This document shows positions 22,552 to 35,551 of a DNA stretch of 64,000 bases, one piece after another. This DNA is from Podocnemis expansa (taxonomy: Eukaryota; Chordata; Testudines; Podocnemididae): positions 1,111,934-1,175,933 of the forward strand of contig ML681971.1 of assembly GCA_007922195.1 (NCBI GenBank), given 5' to 3'. The notes under the pieces are model-generated. The model was not told the DNA's origin, did no database searches, and saw nothing but the letters and a program-made list of their open reading frames with translations. The translations under genes were made by a program, and so were the position numbers. Position 1 is the stretch's first letter. Each line of letters begins with the position of its first letter.

Positions 22552-23689
22552 ACCCTTACTACAAAACTATGCTTTACTTAGGCTCAAGTACTTACACGCC
22601 CATAACAGCTTAGTAAACCCCCCCCCCCAACCCTCAATAAATACTGAAGTCTGGAGTGGCTTTTGAGTAGAAACAGTGACAGCTTTCCAACTGGCCTGAT
22701 CATCCAGCTGTCATTGGAGGATCCTGAAACTGTGTCCAAGAAGAAATCCCAAAGAGTCCAATCTTCCCAATTTATCCTTGTTAGTAGACAGTAACAGGTC
22801 AAGAAAGAGAGGAACAGGTTTCAAAAGCCAGGCCTAAAGGTCATCAGAGTACTTAATTGACTAGATGTGTTCCTACAGGATCTACATATATCTTGAGGCA
22901 TGGACAAACATTTCCCAGATAATGTGTAAATAAGCATATTGGTCTTTTTCTGAGACACAGAAATCCACCAGAGCATCAGGGAGGACTGCAAGGTCAAGCA
23001 AAGGGTGAGCAAGAGGCTCCCCTCCCTGCCCCTTCTGGGTTAGTCATGCCAAGACTGCACATGCCTACAGAAAGGCCTGCCAAGTCTGGCTGCTGTTAGC
23101 AACAGATATGGAGCTATTACACTACCCAGTGGTCTCTGGTCCTTCCACTGGTGTATCAAAATTTTCCTGTACATGTGCACCTTCGCTGTCACTTGCCCTG
23201 GGACAAAAGAGGAGCAGGTCAGACTTGTAAACTCCCCCAAAGGAGGGTTAGGCATAACTACAGTGTAAGCACACGGCAGCTGTATAAAGTTTGGGGCAAT
23301 ACGTTGCTCTATATGGCCATTTGGAGTTAGGCTGGCATCATGAAAGCAGTGGGGGCCCTGGTGGGCAGCATTAAGCGGCTCTTTTCCTCAGGATCTGAGC
23401 AGCTCCAATGAGTTGGTTAAAAGCATTTTTGTTTTGGTGGGGGTCACATTTTGGATAGAGTTTTCACTCACTTGGGCTGTGAGGATACTTTGTCCCTCAC
23501 AGATCATGGCAGGTTCGGGGCATAAAAGCTAGCACCACTGGGCTGGGTGTAACACGTGGAGTCTCATAAGTCAGCCTCTTTTCCAGCTGCTCAGAAGGGC
23601 TGCATAGAATCTACAGGACAAATCACCAGGACATTGCAACATGGATCAGCTGCTCTTGCCCCTAAATGGGAAATGCACCAGTTCTCTTT
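22552..23689. other. Intergenic, no recognised feature
   Basis: Short reading frames only. A C run lies at about 22618-22628. Confidence 0.4.
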
Positions 23690-24630
23690 GGCTATGTCCA
23701 CACACAAGCCCTTGTTTTGAAACAAGCCATTTCGAAACAAGCTGTTTCGAAACAAAGGCCTTATTTCGAAACGTCTGATTTCAAAATAAAAAAAAGGTAT
23801 TTCGAAATAAGGAAAAAAGAGGGAATCGAAATAGCATGTCCACTGTGACATGCTATTTCGAAATGGGGGGGGGCAGGGAGGCCTGTGCTGGGCCGGGGAC
23901 ACCCCACCCCTGGGATTCCCCTGGCCCCCTGTTGCTTCTGCAGGGGGCAGGGGGCTTCCCCTGCCCCCCCGCCACCGGCAGGAGCAGTGGGGGGGCAAGG
24001 GGGGCACCAGGGAACCCTGGGGGTGGGGCGCCCCAGGCTTGGGGGCAGCTCCAGCGGCGGGATGAGCTGCCCCTGGAGCGGCCACCCCGCAGGGGCTGCA
24101 GTCCCCCTGACTGGGCTGTGGGGCCAGCAGCTCCCCCAAAGCCCGGGCAGGGGGCAGAGCCCTCGGGGTGCCCCAGCCGGCTTCCCCCCGCTTCCCCTTG
24201 CTGGGGGTAGGGGGGTGAAGGGGGCTAAGGCACCGGTCCCCCCCTGCTCCCAGCAAGGGGAAGCAGGGGGGAAGCTGGCTGGAGCACCCTCGGACCCCCC
24301 TGCACTCCACTCAGCACCCTGACCAGGGTGCTGATGGGGGGGTGGGACCTTCCCCCCAGGGTGCTATGCACTCTGGGAGCAAGGTCCTTGTTAGTTTGAA
24401 AGAATCCTTGTTTCAAAATAACATGTCCAAATGGCTTATTTAGAAAAAACTGGTTTCGAAATAACCGTCCTTTTGAAAGCAAAGTAGTTAAAGCTGTTTC
24501 GAAAGGAGGGCTCTTGTTTCGAAATGAGGAGCTCCCTCCTTTTGAAACAAGAAAACGATGGCGGACATAGGGACTTTTATTTTGAAACAACCAGTGTTGT
24601 TTTGAAATAAAAGCCCTGTGTGGACATACC
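23690..24630 (+). mobile_element. TTCGAA-rich palindromic element with GC-rich core
   Basis: Starts ggctatgtccacacacaag and ends gtgtggacatacc. The arms (23690-23868 and 24395-24630) are chains of tttcgaaataa and gaaacaagc palindromes. The core of about 520 bp is very GC-rich and contains the perfect hairpin cagcaccctg-acc-agggtgctga. Flanking trinucleotides TTT and CTT are near-identical. Long reading frames in the core are compositional. Confidence 0.8.
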
Positions 24631-25117
24631 CTTATACAGTGCCAACTCATGGGCAGGGCAGGGCAGAATGTGTTCTTCCCAGGGGCAAATCTTATGCAGG
24701 CACTTATTCAAATTGCCCTATGGCCTGGGCCAGCCCTTTTGCTCCTGTGAACAGTGCTCTCTTCTCTGCCAACACTCCTTGGAGAATGTGCCTGGCTGCC
24801 ACTGTCAGAGTGATGTGTGAGCAGAGATGGGCTGGCTGAGGAGCTGGCTAAATAGGCCCTTCAGTTTTATTTTGTCTGCTACCAAATCTGTCAATACAAT
24901 CATTAAAAATCATCCCTTCCAGCCCCACTCAAGGATTCAGGGCCGCACAGAGCTAGGAGCTGTACATACACAATAAAAACACAGTCCATGCTCCAAAGCC
25001 CGGTCTCCTGACCAGGTCTGAAGCCTGTTAAGTCAGTGGAAAGACTTGCATTGAATTCAACAAACTTGGGATCAAGCCCTTAGTAAGGCTAAAATCACAC
25101 AAGTGCCACCTTCAGGG

Positions 25118-25292
25118 GGGATCTCTAAGCAGGCTCTAGCCCCAACTTTGCAACCTGTGAGGCAGCTGTGGGCAAGACACATCTGTGTGCCTCAGTTTTT
25201 CCCATTTGTACAATGGGGCATCGAAGCTAATTTGCAATGGCACTGGGAGGCATAGTGAGTGACTGAGCATAGTAAGCTTTGAGATCTGCAGC
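25118..25292 (+). repeat. MIR-like SINE
   Basis: Diagnostic words in order: ctctagccccaactttgcaa, gctgtgggcaagacacatct, gtgcctcagtttttcccatt, tgtacaatggggcatcg. Confidence 0.75.
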
Positions 25293-26750
25293 TGAAAGAG
25301 TCTTATGGCTTTTACTCATCACTCATTTCCAGAAGGAGTAGGTTTAATGGTGTCCCCAGGGTAGTGGGATGGAACAGAGGCTCCAAAGCTACAGAAGAAT
25401 GAGACATAGCATCCTTTGCTCCAGGATCCCCCACCTGGCCCCTAACTCTGCCTCTCGGTAGCCAGGATGCAGAAAAACCCCTGCAAGACTGAAGTGGGTG
25501 AGAGGAACGTCCATCATGGAAGGTATGTAGTAAAGTGCTGGGCATTCCTGCCCTACCTTTGCCAGCCTGGGCATAAAGGGCTATTTTTAACAAGAAGTAT
25601 GTGCTGGCAGGGCGGGGAGATGAGAAGCCCTGGGGCTTTGGATGTTCTAAATGATCTCAACGTGGCTAAGCCCCATCAAGTGGATCGGGGGAGAGCAATC
25701 TGACAGCTAGCTCCTCTCCACATTAGCCCCGCGTCATAATTCTGCTGAGGGCAGGGGGGGTGGCTGCTGCTACAGATGGCGGCCGTCAGAGATCTAGGTC
25801 AGGATTTGAGAGCAGAGGGGCTGGTAGAGGGGGTCTAACTGTCACTGCGGGGGGATGGGGTGTCACAGAAATTGGTTGCTAGGGCCTGGTGAGGTGAGTC
25901 AGGCTGCCCGCCAGGTAAAGGAGAGTGGGTTCTTGGTAAGCTTCAAGGAGATCCAGACCTGAGAGGCACTGAGGCCTGGTTCCTTAGGAGCTACCTATCC
26001 AGCACCAGCTCATCCTCCCTGGCTGTGGTGGAAAGAGTGTGGGGCAAAGGGGAGTTCCTGGACTTTGCCCTGCTTGTTTTTTATTTTACCTTCTGGTAGA
26101 TCCCCATTTTGACTTTCTTTTCTCTTCCCTGAGTCCTGTGGTCCTGCAGCCATGGCCCTCTGCAGGGAGATCTGCATTGGAGACCCAGTGCTGCTCCACA
26201 CTAAGCTCACTTAAGAGCAAGGTGTGAGCTCTTTCTCCTTCTTCCCTAGCCAGTGGCTGAGCCCACAGTACCATGGTCCTGCTCCACGCAGCGAGGGACC
26301 CAAACAGGCCCTGAGGTGGCCACTCACTGTGCCCTGCCCTGCCCATCTTTATGCTCAGCTTGACAAAGCTGTTGGCAATGTCCGCTCTAGGTTTTGAGCT
26401 GGATTTTGGAGCAACCAAAGAAGGTCTGGTTCCACAGAAGCCATCTCAGTGAATGCTTGGGCAGAGGACTCCCAGCTCTTGCCTGCCCTATGCCTACTCT
26501 CCTTGGTCCATCCTTGTCATGCCTCTGTCTGCACTTATGAGAGGTTTCCTCCTGGTGGAACTCAGATAGGGCATACAGCACTACGCACCTAAAGGGTGCA
26601 TTTTCTGTGACTCACCGAACAGCAGCTAGGAAGTCTATGGCAGAATACAGGGCAGCCTATCGCTGTGACACAATTGCTTGCCTTCCTGCAGCCACTGCCT
26701 CTTTCCTGGTGCACAATCGCTGCCTTGGAAGTCTGTGGCTCTACTAAATC
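25293..26750. other. Intergenic, no recognised feature
   Basis: Short reading frames on both strands only; no coding gene or repeat family seen. Confidence 0.4.
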
Positions 26751-26751
26751 C

Positions 26752-26960
26752 ATGGCCAGGAGAGACCATTAGATCACCAAGTCTGATCTCTTGCACAGCT
26801 CATGGCAGAAAACCTCCCCGAGGGGCTTCTGGGGCACACCCATAGCATCTGCCCAACGACAGCAGATCCTTTGGTATGATTCCCTGTCCTGACCGCAGGC
26901 GATGGCAAAACTGCCATGCCCCCATGGAAGAGGTTTGAGTGATTCATTAGCCTCATGCAG
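26752..26960 (-). repeat. CR1 fragment
   Basis: The plus strand reads ggccaggagagaccattaga, tcaccaagtctgatctcttg and cacagctcatggcagaaaac, a CR1 end in reverse. Confidence 0.6.
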
Positions 26961-27102
26961 GGCTATTCTGAGAAGGCCTAGCTTCCTCTGAGGCTGGCAC
27001 TTAGGGAGATAGCAATAGACCATGTGACAGCAGCTGGGCTCTGCCAAGACCAGGGCTGTTCCAAGCTCCAGTAGGAGTGACTTGAGACAGCAATGATTGG
27101 GA

Positions 27103-27429
27103 AGTGACCTTGCCAATTTCTATCCCACCAGCCTGACTGCTAACAGTAGTGAAATAATGGAACAGAGAGAGAGAAATCACTCAGCTGCTAGAGGAGAGTG
27201 AGAACACCACAAACACTATGTCCACACACAAAGTTTTATTTCGAAATAAGTCATTTTGAAATGACTTATTTCAAAATGACTTATTTCGAAATAAAACTTT
27301 GTGTGTGGACATAGCCTGTTTGTTGTGGTCTCACTCTTCTCTAGCAGCTGAGTGATTTCTCTCTCTCTGTTCCATTATGTCACTACTGTTAGCAGTCAGG
27401 CTGGCAGGATAGAAATTGGCAAGGTCACT
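27103..27429. repeat. 327-bp inverted repeat (two-tier palindrome)
   Basis: The arm 27103-27213 (gtgaccttgccaatttctat through gcctgactgctaacagtag to the tgagaacaccac end) recurs as its reverse complement at about 27317-27429. The centre (about 27214-27316) is a near-perfect TTCGAA-type MITE with ends actatgtccacacacaaag and ctttgtgtgtggacatag. The outer arms differ at several positions (for example cccacc against ctgcc, and a single a/c change in the taatgg block), so this is not an exact mirrored read. Confidence 0.85.
27214..27316. mobile_element. Minimal TTCGAA palindromic MITE
   Basis: About 103 bp, almost completely self-complementary, built from tttcgaaataa and tcattttgaaatga units with the family terminus tatgtccacacac. 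It is the shortest member of the family in the window. Confidence 0.8.
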
Positions 27430-27904
27430 CTTTATCTTTTAGAAGCTCTGCACTATTTATTTCTCTCCAGTCTTCTCATGCATCCATTGCTTTGCAGATG
27501 GTTAATGCTTTCAATGTTGGTTAAGTGAGTGGCTGAGGTGTACATGCCTAGATTTTCCAGATATTCTCTTTAAGTGCTGTCAGTAAGTATTCAGCTAAAA
27601 ATCTCCTGCTCTCCTTGGTTATCCACATTCCTTTTCTTGTTCTTGCTGAAGACTCTCTTCAAAAAATAGCTCAGGGTCTTGGACATTGTCTGCCTTTTTG
27701 TTGGTCATCTCGCTAAGTAGAAAGTAAACGTTACCCTCAAACTCTCTCTCGGTCAAATTAGTGGCCAGTGAATTTAAAATGAACATGAAAAAATACTTCA
27801 GGGTGCAGGGCAGGCAGCCTGTGGAGCTCCCTGCCACAGGCGGGCTGTGCAGAGAGAAGGAAGTCTGCCCAAGGGTTGGGTCACTAGCCTAGGGTTTATA
27901 AGGC

Positions 27905-27962
27905 CCATCTCTGTAATTAATTAATGATCAGTAATTAATGTAATTAATGATCAGTAATTAAT
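27905..27962 (+). repeat. Tandem duplication of a taattaatgatcag unit
   Basis: Two copies of a unit of about 22 bp, taattaatgatcagtaatta, lie side by side. Confidence 0.75.
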
Positions 27963-29183
27963 GGGTCAAACTTTTACTTTCAGTCACGCCTGTGCAGCTG
28001 GAGTCTGGGTTCCAAGTGATACGTTTAGTCTGGCACAATCCCCCTATTTCCACTGTCATTTCTGAGTGCACATTCCCCAGCGTGTCTATGGGAGCTGCAT
28101 GGGTATAAATGAGAGCACCATTCAACCCACTCATGCCAAGGCAAGCAAATAAAATTCCCATGCTCCAGAGCTCTATCTGATCACTCCAAGGACCAGGCAG
28201 GAATCTCCTCCATTTACACTGTCACACAACTGCCCTGGTGTATTATAAACCCCTCCTTCCTGTAGGGCATTGCCACTCCCAGAAGCAGCCAATTGCCTAA
28301 TCTGGGGAATGCTCATTCCCACCCAATAAAAACCCACCAAAGGGGCCAGGAGAACTTGACAAGGTTCCAAGGGGGAGTTGCTTTAGCTGGTTGTGGAGAT
28401 TGAACTCCCCCACCCTACCCCAGATGGCACAGGTTGGGTGGGGGCTTTGGTCCCAGAATCTACAAATCTATGGGAGATCAGGTCAGCTTCATGGGGAGTC
28501 TGTGTCTTCACACCAGCTCCAGGATCCCTTGCCCTCCCTTGTGGGTCACTGGTAGCACAGCTCCGTTGGACCCCCACTGTCCAGGACTCCCTTATCTGTG
28601 GCTTTTCATGGAAAAGCTCCTGGCCCCCATGGATGTAGCTCCACATAACAGTTGGCGCAGTCTCCAGCTGTAGGGCTGACTGATAGCTATGGGGGAATGA
28701 ATGAACCCTAACCCTTGCTACCATCTATGCATTGGACCACTTTGTAGCTTGAAGGACAACTAGAGGCAGCTGGTACCAGTAAGGTGGCTGGCCTGGTCCC
28801 ATCCCTTTGGTATGGGAGAGGTAAGTCCTCGCCATATGTGGCTGAGCCTTCCAGGTCTCTTAGCTGATGGCTGGGATTCTTAACAGAGCCTAAGGGAGTT
28901 AGGTGGCCAGCTCACATTCAGGGAGTCCTAATTCCCTTAGTATCTGTTGTGAAACACCACCCTGTGGGCCTAATCCTATGGACAAGCAAGGAAGCCAGTG
29001 AGTTTGCAGCTGTGCAGCCTCTGTACATCAGCATTTGTCATTCTCTGTGGCTTGCAGCCAAGAGGTTATTGAAATCAGTTTTACCACATCATGGAAACAA
29101 TGGAGCAAATCTTTGATGCTTTGGCTGAGGGTGCCCAGCTTGTGGTGAAGGGCACGGAGTAGGGATGCAGCATGGCTTGTTAC
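27963..29183. other. Intergenic, no recognised feature
   Basis: No gene or clear repeat. Short reading frames only. Confidence 0.4.
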
Positions 29184-29432
29184 CAGAGGCAGCCTTAGGC
29201 AATTGGGCCCTATGCAAAAGCCCATTGTGGCCCCCCCCCCATAGGCCCCCACTGCCTTGATGAGTCAAGAATGAAAGTGTTGGGGCTTCCAGCCCTCGTG
29301 GCTCTGCTAGATGGGAACAATTTCTATATTTCTCTATATTTTCATTTCTGTTCACCAAATTGAGGATGTGGCCCCTCATTGCTTGGGGTCCTAGGCGGCC
29401 ACCTGCTTCACCTACCCCTAAAGCTGCCACTG
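29184..29432 (+). mobile_element. hAT-like element, CAGAGGCAGC family
   Basis: Starts CAGAGGCAGCCTTAGGCAAT and ends ccctaaagctgccactg; flanks CTTGTTAC and CTTTTTAC agree at 7 of 8. It shares ends and the gtggccgcctaggaccc-type block with 38355-39419. A run of C lies near 29231-29240. Confidence 0.8.
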
Positions 29433-31374
29433 CTTTTTACACTGAATTCTTGCCAAGAGGAACATTTCCTGCAAACAAAAGGTTTTGCACCAGATGAAAG
29501 GCCCGGCTTTGTCTGTTGCTTTGAGCACCACAAAGCTTCACTGCTGTTTGAGGAAAGGTCCCCCAGATTGGCTTCATCATGGACATATTCCTGGGTATAT
29601 TTGTAAGGGGTTCGGAGGAGGACTGGGTCAGTGGTGAGGACCTGAGAGAGACAAGTTAGATTCCCCAGATCTTCTGTACAACTATGGTTAAGTTCCCCAG
29701 GCATTGTCTCACCTGAAATCAGATGTATGGCTGCACCATGTTACCCAGGAGTTAGCTATCTCAAAAATAAGCAGCTGCATAGCCACACAGAACATTGGGT
29801 ATACACTCGAGTGGCCAGCCCACACTGTGGCTGTTACTCGCAGCTAGCTCTGGTTCTACACATATTGCAATCACACCTCCTGCTGAAGTATAGGTGCACC
29901 CTTAGTTTCGTATATGTCCAAGGAGGGTAACAGCATTGTCCTACCTATCAGCTGTGCTGGCAGAATTGTGAGGTGTTCGTGTTACAGTAACGGAGGCCAC
30001 AGAAGCACCAAACTGGGGCTGCCATTTTTCCTCACAGTGGCTACAGCACCAGCAGATTTGCCTCATGCTCACCCCAAGGATCAACCTCAGGAACATCATA
30101 TTCAAGGTAGTGCACACATTGTGTCAAAGCTCTTCACAAATGCAAAGCCAGGAAGGTGGCACAGCGTTCTCCAAAATGCAGTGAACTCTTTCCCCAGGAT
30201 GGCTACACTCTGTGAGCACCTTCGGCCAACATGTTACCAGTCAATGGAAGAGAAGCCTCCGGAAGGCACAGGGTGGCTGCTGATGAAATCACTGGGACAT
30301 ATGCTAAAGCTCATGTGCACTTTAATTCCCTGGGAAATGAATGGGACTGGCTGGAGAAGGCCCACACTCGGAGTCAAAAATAGCCTGGCTCTGCCAGAGC
30401 TAAAGGGTTTATAGGGTTCAGTTACTAGTCTTTGATCTCTTCAGACCAGGTTTCAAACCTGATTTAGGTCACAAACAAAAGGAGCCGTATGGCTGCAATC
30501 CAGGCCTTTGTGGATGTTAAACTGCACCATGTGATGGGTCCACAGCTGAGGGGCAGCCAGCGTTCTCCAGGCTGTTGAGCAGAAAGGCTCAATCACAAAG
30601 GCTGGGGAGGATGGAGAGAAGGCTACAGCACCAAGTGCTCCAGGGCAGTAGCTGGTATAGGGAGAGGCCAGGCCAGAAGAGAAGCTTGGGAAGGAAGGGC
30701 ACTGGCAGAGCTGTGGAGGAGGTTCTCTGGAAGGGAATAGCAGGGTAGGATTCAGGTGCATAAGGAGAGCCATACAGAAGAGGCCCTGGGTTGGAACTAC
30801 GGGAGTGAAGGCAACAGAGGCAGGCCTTGGGAATACAGACAGAGGTGAATGGGGGAGTGGGCATGGGGCATTCATGCCAGTCTGGTGCCTGGCTCAGAAC
30901 CTCCACAGGCAGGTCTGCACTTCAATGACTGGCCCCAGATGTGCTCTTGGCTGGCTCAGGTCAAATGACTTGAGCTCATGGGTTGCAGAGTCTAAAGGGG
31001 GAAGCTATGGGCACTTTACATGCTGGTAGCATCAGCACTAGGGCTGGAATGGAGCCACTGGGCAGGACAACAGAGATGCAAACAGCAAGTGATCTTGTGT
31101 TCATGTTTGTCTCAATAGTCTCTGGCTGCTCTCCTGTAAATCCCATGGGATTTCAGCCAGCGCATCTGGTGGGGCCTAGTCTGTGCTCTTGGTGACCTGG
31201 CCAAGACTATGTTCTCCCAGGGCCTGGCTCATCCCCAGGAGAGAACCAGGTACCAGAGGATTAACCTGGGGCTGCTCATCACCCACTATGACCTGTGGAC
31301 CCTTTCCAGGGTATCTTGGAAGCTGCTCTGGTTCGTCCCATTAACTTTACAGGGACACTTCCTGCTAGCAGCAG
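29433..31374. other. Intergenic, no recognised gene
   Basis: Several reading frames of 100-166 codons overlap on both strands (for example 29914-30414 plus). None shows a family motif or splice context. Confidence 0.4.
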
Positions 31375-31939
31375 CAGGGCCTTAACTAGCTATTCTGGTG
31401 CCTGGAACAAGCAGCCCCAAAGGCACCCCCCTTCCCTGAGAAACTCTGGGGCGTGATCCATTCAGGCGGTGGAGAGCTGGATCCAGCCCCAGCCACTGCT
31501 GGTAAGCGGCAGGAAGCTGGATCTGTCCCCAGTTGCCTTCCAGCAGCAGCTGGGGCTCCTCCCCAGCTGGGGATGGATTTGGCTCCCTGCTGCTTACTGG
31601 CAGTGGCAGAGCCCAGTTCTGGCTTCTCGCCACTGGAACGGATCAGGCACCAAATTTTAGAGAGCACAAGGGAAGGATTTGTGTCCCTGCGGTGGCTGGG
31701 GATGGATCTGGCTCCTTGCCACCCCAGCTGGCAGCAGGGACCCAGGTCCATCCCTAGTGGAGAATCCCAGGTGCCGCTGGAAGCCGCAGGTGCCCAATTT
31801 TAGAGGGCGCAGGGGACGGATCTGGCTCCCACCACTGGTTGGGGCTCCTCGTGTGGGAAGCTGGATCCATCCCCTGTGCCCCTCTAAAATTCGGCACCTG
31901 TGGCTTTGCCCTGCTTGCCTCGGCCTAGTTATGGCTCTG
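31375..31939 (+). mobile_element. hAT-like element, CAGAGCTGTAAC family
   Basis: Starts cagggccttaactagc and ends ggcctagttatggctctg; flanks AGCAGCAG and AGTAGCAG agree at 7 of 8. Contains aaattcggcacctgtggctt as in 17405-17430. The interior has repeats of about 70 bp around gctggggatggatctggctc. Confidence 0.78.
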
Positions 31940-32689
31940 AGTAGCAGCCCATCCCAGAGCTCTAAGTGATGTCCAGTAGCATTTTGGATCAATGAGCCTC
32001 CATCCCAGCGCTGTGGGCAGATATGCTGTGTCCCGTGGCTGCCTGTTTCTTTGGGTCAGACTCAGCTGGGATCATACAGTGACTATCACTAACATGAAGA
32101 GAGAGAACCCTGCCCTGGTGAGATCTGGGCAGCAGTGCAAGTCAGACCCAGTGAACAGACAGGGAAAGGAGAGAACAGCTTGACCACCCTGGACAGGCAT
32201 CCATGCCACTGCCCTAGAGAGCATCTCCCACCTTGTCTCCTTGATACCTTTAGCAAGACAGTTCCAGGGACCTGAGTTCAGAAGCTGCTGCAGGCAGGGT
32301 TCCCCATGGAGAGGCAGATCCAGGAGATGCCCACAAGCCAAGCTCAGTCTAATAAAGGAGCACCAGGAAACAGACTGTGAGGCAAGGCTGGGTGAGATGC
32401 AGGCCTGGGCTGCATTCACAGTGACTCCCCAGCATTGTCCTCCAAGGCTAGCCGACACCCCAGCCACCTGCTGCCTACCCAGCATCCAGGGTAGAATTTA
32501 CCTGCTTGGAATGGGTTCCTGGAAATGGCAAACTGGGCCAGGATTCCTTCTGCACAGGACCCTGACCCACACTATCACTCTGCTGATGGGACCCTTCCTG
32601 AGCCAGCCCCAACCCAGCCAGCATTCTCAAGGCAAGGAGGCTGGGAGCTGTGCAAAGTCCCACACAGGAGCAGTGTTCTTTAATGGTTA

Positions 32690-32825
32690 GCACTAACCAT
32701 AGGCAGCCAGGAGATCTGGGTTCCATCCCCAACTCTTTTACAGACTCACCATGTGACCCTGGGCTAGTCCCTGCACCACTGGATGCCTCAGTTTCACCAT
32801 CTATACAGTGGAGAAGATAATGCAA
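32690..32825 (+). repeat. MIR SINE
   Basis: Diagnostic words: ggagatctgggttccatccc, catgtgaccctgggctagtc, gcctcagtttcaccatctat, acagtgg. Confidence 0.8.
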
Positions 32826-34134
32826 AGAAGGATGAGACTAAAAATATTCCAGTTGGTTGGGTGTTTTGAGATCTTCACTGGTCAGCGCTAGTGACTGGGA
32901 AAGGATTAATTAAGCAGCAGGATGAAGGGATGAAATAGGCAGCCCTGAGCCATGGGGAATTTATGACATCTTAGACATGGCAACACTCTAATCCAAAGGC
33001 CTCCCCCCCCCCGCCACCTGTGAATGGCAGCCATGTAATTTTCAACAGCCCCGGTTTAAAGGCTAAAGCTCCCAAATCCCAAATTGTGCTGCCCTGTCAA
33101 AGCAAGGGTTTATCAGCAGGTTACACAACCAGCACAGGCACCTGGCTGGGCAGCAGGGGGTGGAGATCAGGGGCAGGCAGCAGCCGTGAAAGTGACAGTG
33201 TCAGCACTTGAAAGAATCAGCAGCCACGTTTTAAGGACTAACGCGCTCCAACCCTGTCATCACTCCCCTCCCCAGGCGTGACCTAGCATGGTGCTCAAAG
33301 CCCTCAGCCACCATTTATGTGAACAGCAATTGAGGGCACTCAGCACCTTGCCACATCAGGACCCACGTACATAAACCCAATATGTCAAGCCCCTGAGAAG
33401 CAGCTCCTGGGATTTGCTTATGTAACCATCATATTTAGCACTAAGAACATATTGCAGAGCAGTTTTGATGGACAGGAGGAATCCGGAGGACAGCAGGACA
33501 GCCACTGGCTGGGATCTCTTCCTCAGATGGCTGCGGGGGGTGGGCCACAGTCCATGTACGCAGGAGAACCTCTCTCTTTGAAGCTGTTTTTCCATGTTCC
33601 TCACCTGGATTCCACCCACTTCCTCTGCTCCACACTTCCCATGGATCCTCCTCTCTAGCTAGAACCCATGGCATTAACTGCTATCACATTGGACCTGGGA
33701 ATCCTGTTGTGAAGGCAGAATGGACAGCTGGGGGTGGGAGCCATCTCCAGCTCTATACAGCATCCTGCACCTGGGGAAATCCTGGTGGTGCAGAGGGCAG
33801 CAAGCTGGTCTGCTGGGTTGACCACTTGCACAGGAGCCCAGAGTCCTGCAGTCTTGGGTCACTAGCACCTTCTGTGTCTGTGCCCCCATCACTGCCAGGG
33901 TGCTGCTCCCCAACCTTTGTGAAGGGCTTTGAGGTCTCCGGATGCTATGAATTAATACTGTAGATGTTCTGCCACTGGTTTTGCACTCACTCACACAGGT
34001 GATTGGGAGCAAGCGAGAAAAGACCCCGGATCTGTGAACAGGAGAGACCATCACTAACAGATTTTCCCTTTGCCTCTGAGGATCTCAGTGTCCAAAATGC
34101 ACTCAGGAGCTCAGCCTTGCCTAGTGAGACAGAA
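32826..34134. other. Intergenic, no recognised feature
   Basis: No gene recognised; short reading frames only. A C run lies near 33004-33011. Confidence 0.4.
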
Positions 34135-34215
34135 TCCCTATCATTAGCTCTGTTTTACAGATGGGAAAACTGAGGCAGAGAGGGCATTGAATTGCTAAAT
34201 GTCCCACAGTCTATT
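34135..34215 (-). repeat. MIR-like fragment
   Basis: tctgttttacagatgggaaa followed by actgaggcagagagggc is the reverse complement of the MIR 3' core. Confidence 0.6.
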
Positions 34216-34526
34216 TAAAGCAGCACCTCTAAAGATATGGGCTCCTATTTTACACTTGAAGCTCCTCCTTTGTGCTGAGACCCCACTCTGCTTTATGATC
34301 TCAGTGGCTGTTGCTGCTCTGACACCCCAATGCACCAGCAAATGCTGTCCTCAGTGACAACAACGGCTGGTTTTAAAAGCATGTCCTAATTGTGTGAAGA
34401 GCCAAGGGGCAGTTCCTGAGCTGAGGAAAGCCAATGGAGCTACCTGGTCATTTAGCCTGGAAACTCAGTCCCTAGCAGTGACTGATTCTTTACTCCATGC
34501 TCTTGGCACTGGACAAAGGATTCGTA

Positions 34527-34863
34527 CACTCTAAGGTCAGAAGGGACCAACATGATCATCTAGTCTGGCCTTCTCCCCATTCCTGCAATAGTCACTAACC
34601 AATGATTGAGTCAGTGAAGTCCCTAAATCATGATTTAAAAACTTCAAGGTACAGAGAAACCACCAGCCAATGACATATGCCGTACACTACAGGGAAGGTG
34701 AAAAAACCCCAGGTCCCCTGACAATCTGCCCTGGAGGAAAATCCCCTCATGACCCCAAATTTGACAATCAGCTAAGCCCTGAGTATGTGAGCAAGACTCT
34801 CTAGCCAGACACCCAAAAAGAATTCCCTGCACCAACTCAGAGCCCACCCATCTAACACCCCCT
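34527..34863 (-). repeat. CR1 fragment
   Basis: The plus strand reads ctaaggtcagaagggaccaa, catgatcatctagtctggcc and later aaatttgacaatcagctaag; same subfamily as 19459-19895. Confidence 0.75.
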
Positions 34864-35228
34864 CACACCACTCTCAATAGCCTCTACAGGGACATCTGCT
34901 TTAGCTTTGCCCTCCTCATACACCCTGCCTGGTGGTAAGTGTGGTAGAAACCTAGGCCGATTCCCTCTCTGACACAAGATGGGAAGTTTGCCTCTGGGGA
35001 CTGATAACAGGAAACAGTCCCAGAAATGGCCTTTGGCTACTGGACGCCCTAGACGAAGGACCATTGTGGTGCACCCTATATAGGCCCATGGCCCCCCCTC
35101 CTGTGATCCTGGCTCCCCCATCACAGATCCGGCTCCTCAACCTCTGGCCCCGGCTCCACGCTGTCAGCACCAGCTCTCAGCTACTGGCCCCAGCCCCAGA
35201 AGTCAGGTCCTGCTGTTGCCAACTGAAG

Positions 35229-35322
35229 CAGATGCAGCTTTTGGGGTAGCTGAAGCAGGTGATGGGGTCCCTTTCTGCTTGGGGGCCCTGCTTCGCCTAC
35301 CCCAAAAGCCATCTTTGCACAG
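35229..35322. mobile_element. Short fold-back fragment related to the CAGAGGCAGC family
   Basis: cagatgcagcttttggggta with gctgaagcagg is mirrored by cctgcttcgcctaccccaaa with agccatc. The words match the ends of 29184-29432 and 38355-39419. The right tip and target duplication are not clear. Confidence 0.45.
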
Positions 35323-35551
35323 CCCTGAAGCCCAGATTGAAGCTTGTATTTCAATGGACATTAACAGCCTAAATACCTCTGGATCTGGGCCTGAGTGACT
35401 GATTCAAATCCAGACCGGATCAGTAGCAACTGACTGCCTCAGTCACACTGCTTATGGACAGGCATCTCCATATCAGCCACCACCTGCTTCTCTTGATGGC
35501 CTCCACTGGGAAGTGGAGAACAGGCTGGGCCTTAATAAGCACCCTCTACAT

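Noticed and set aside
23868..24400. CpG island or promoter
   Set aside because: The GC-rich block is the core of a transposable element bounded by matching inverted arms; no gene starts there.
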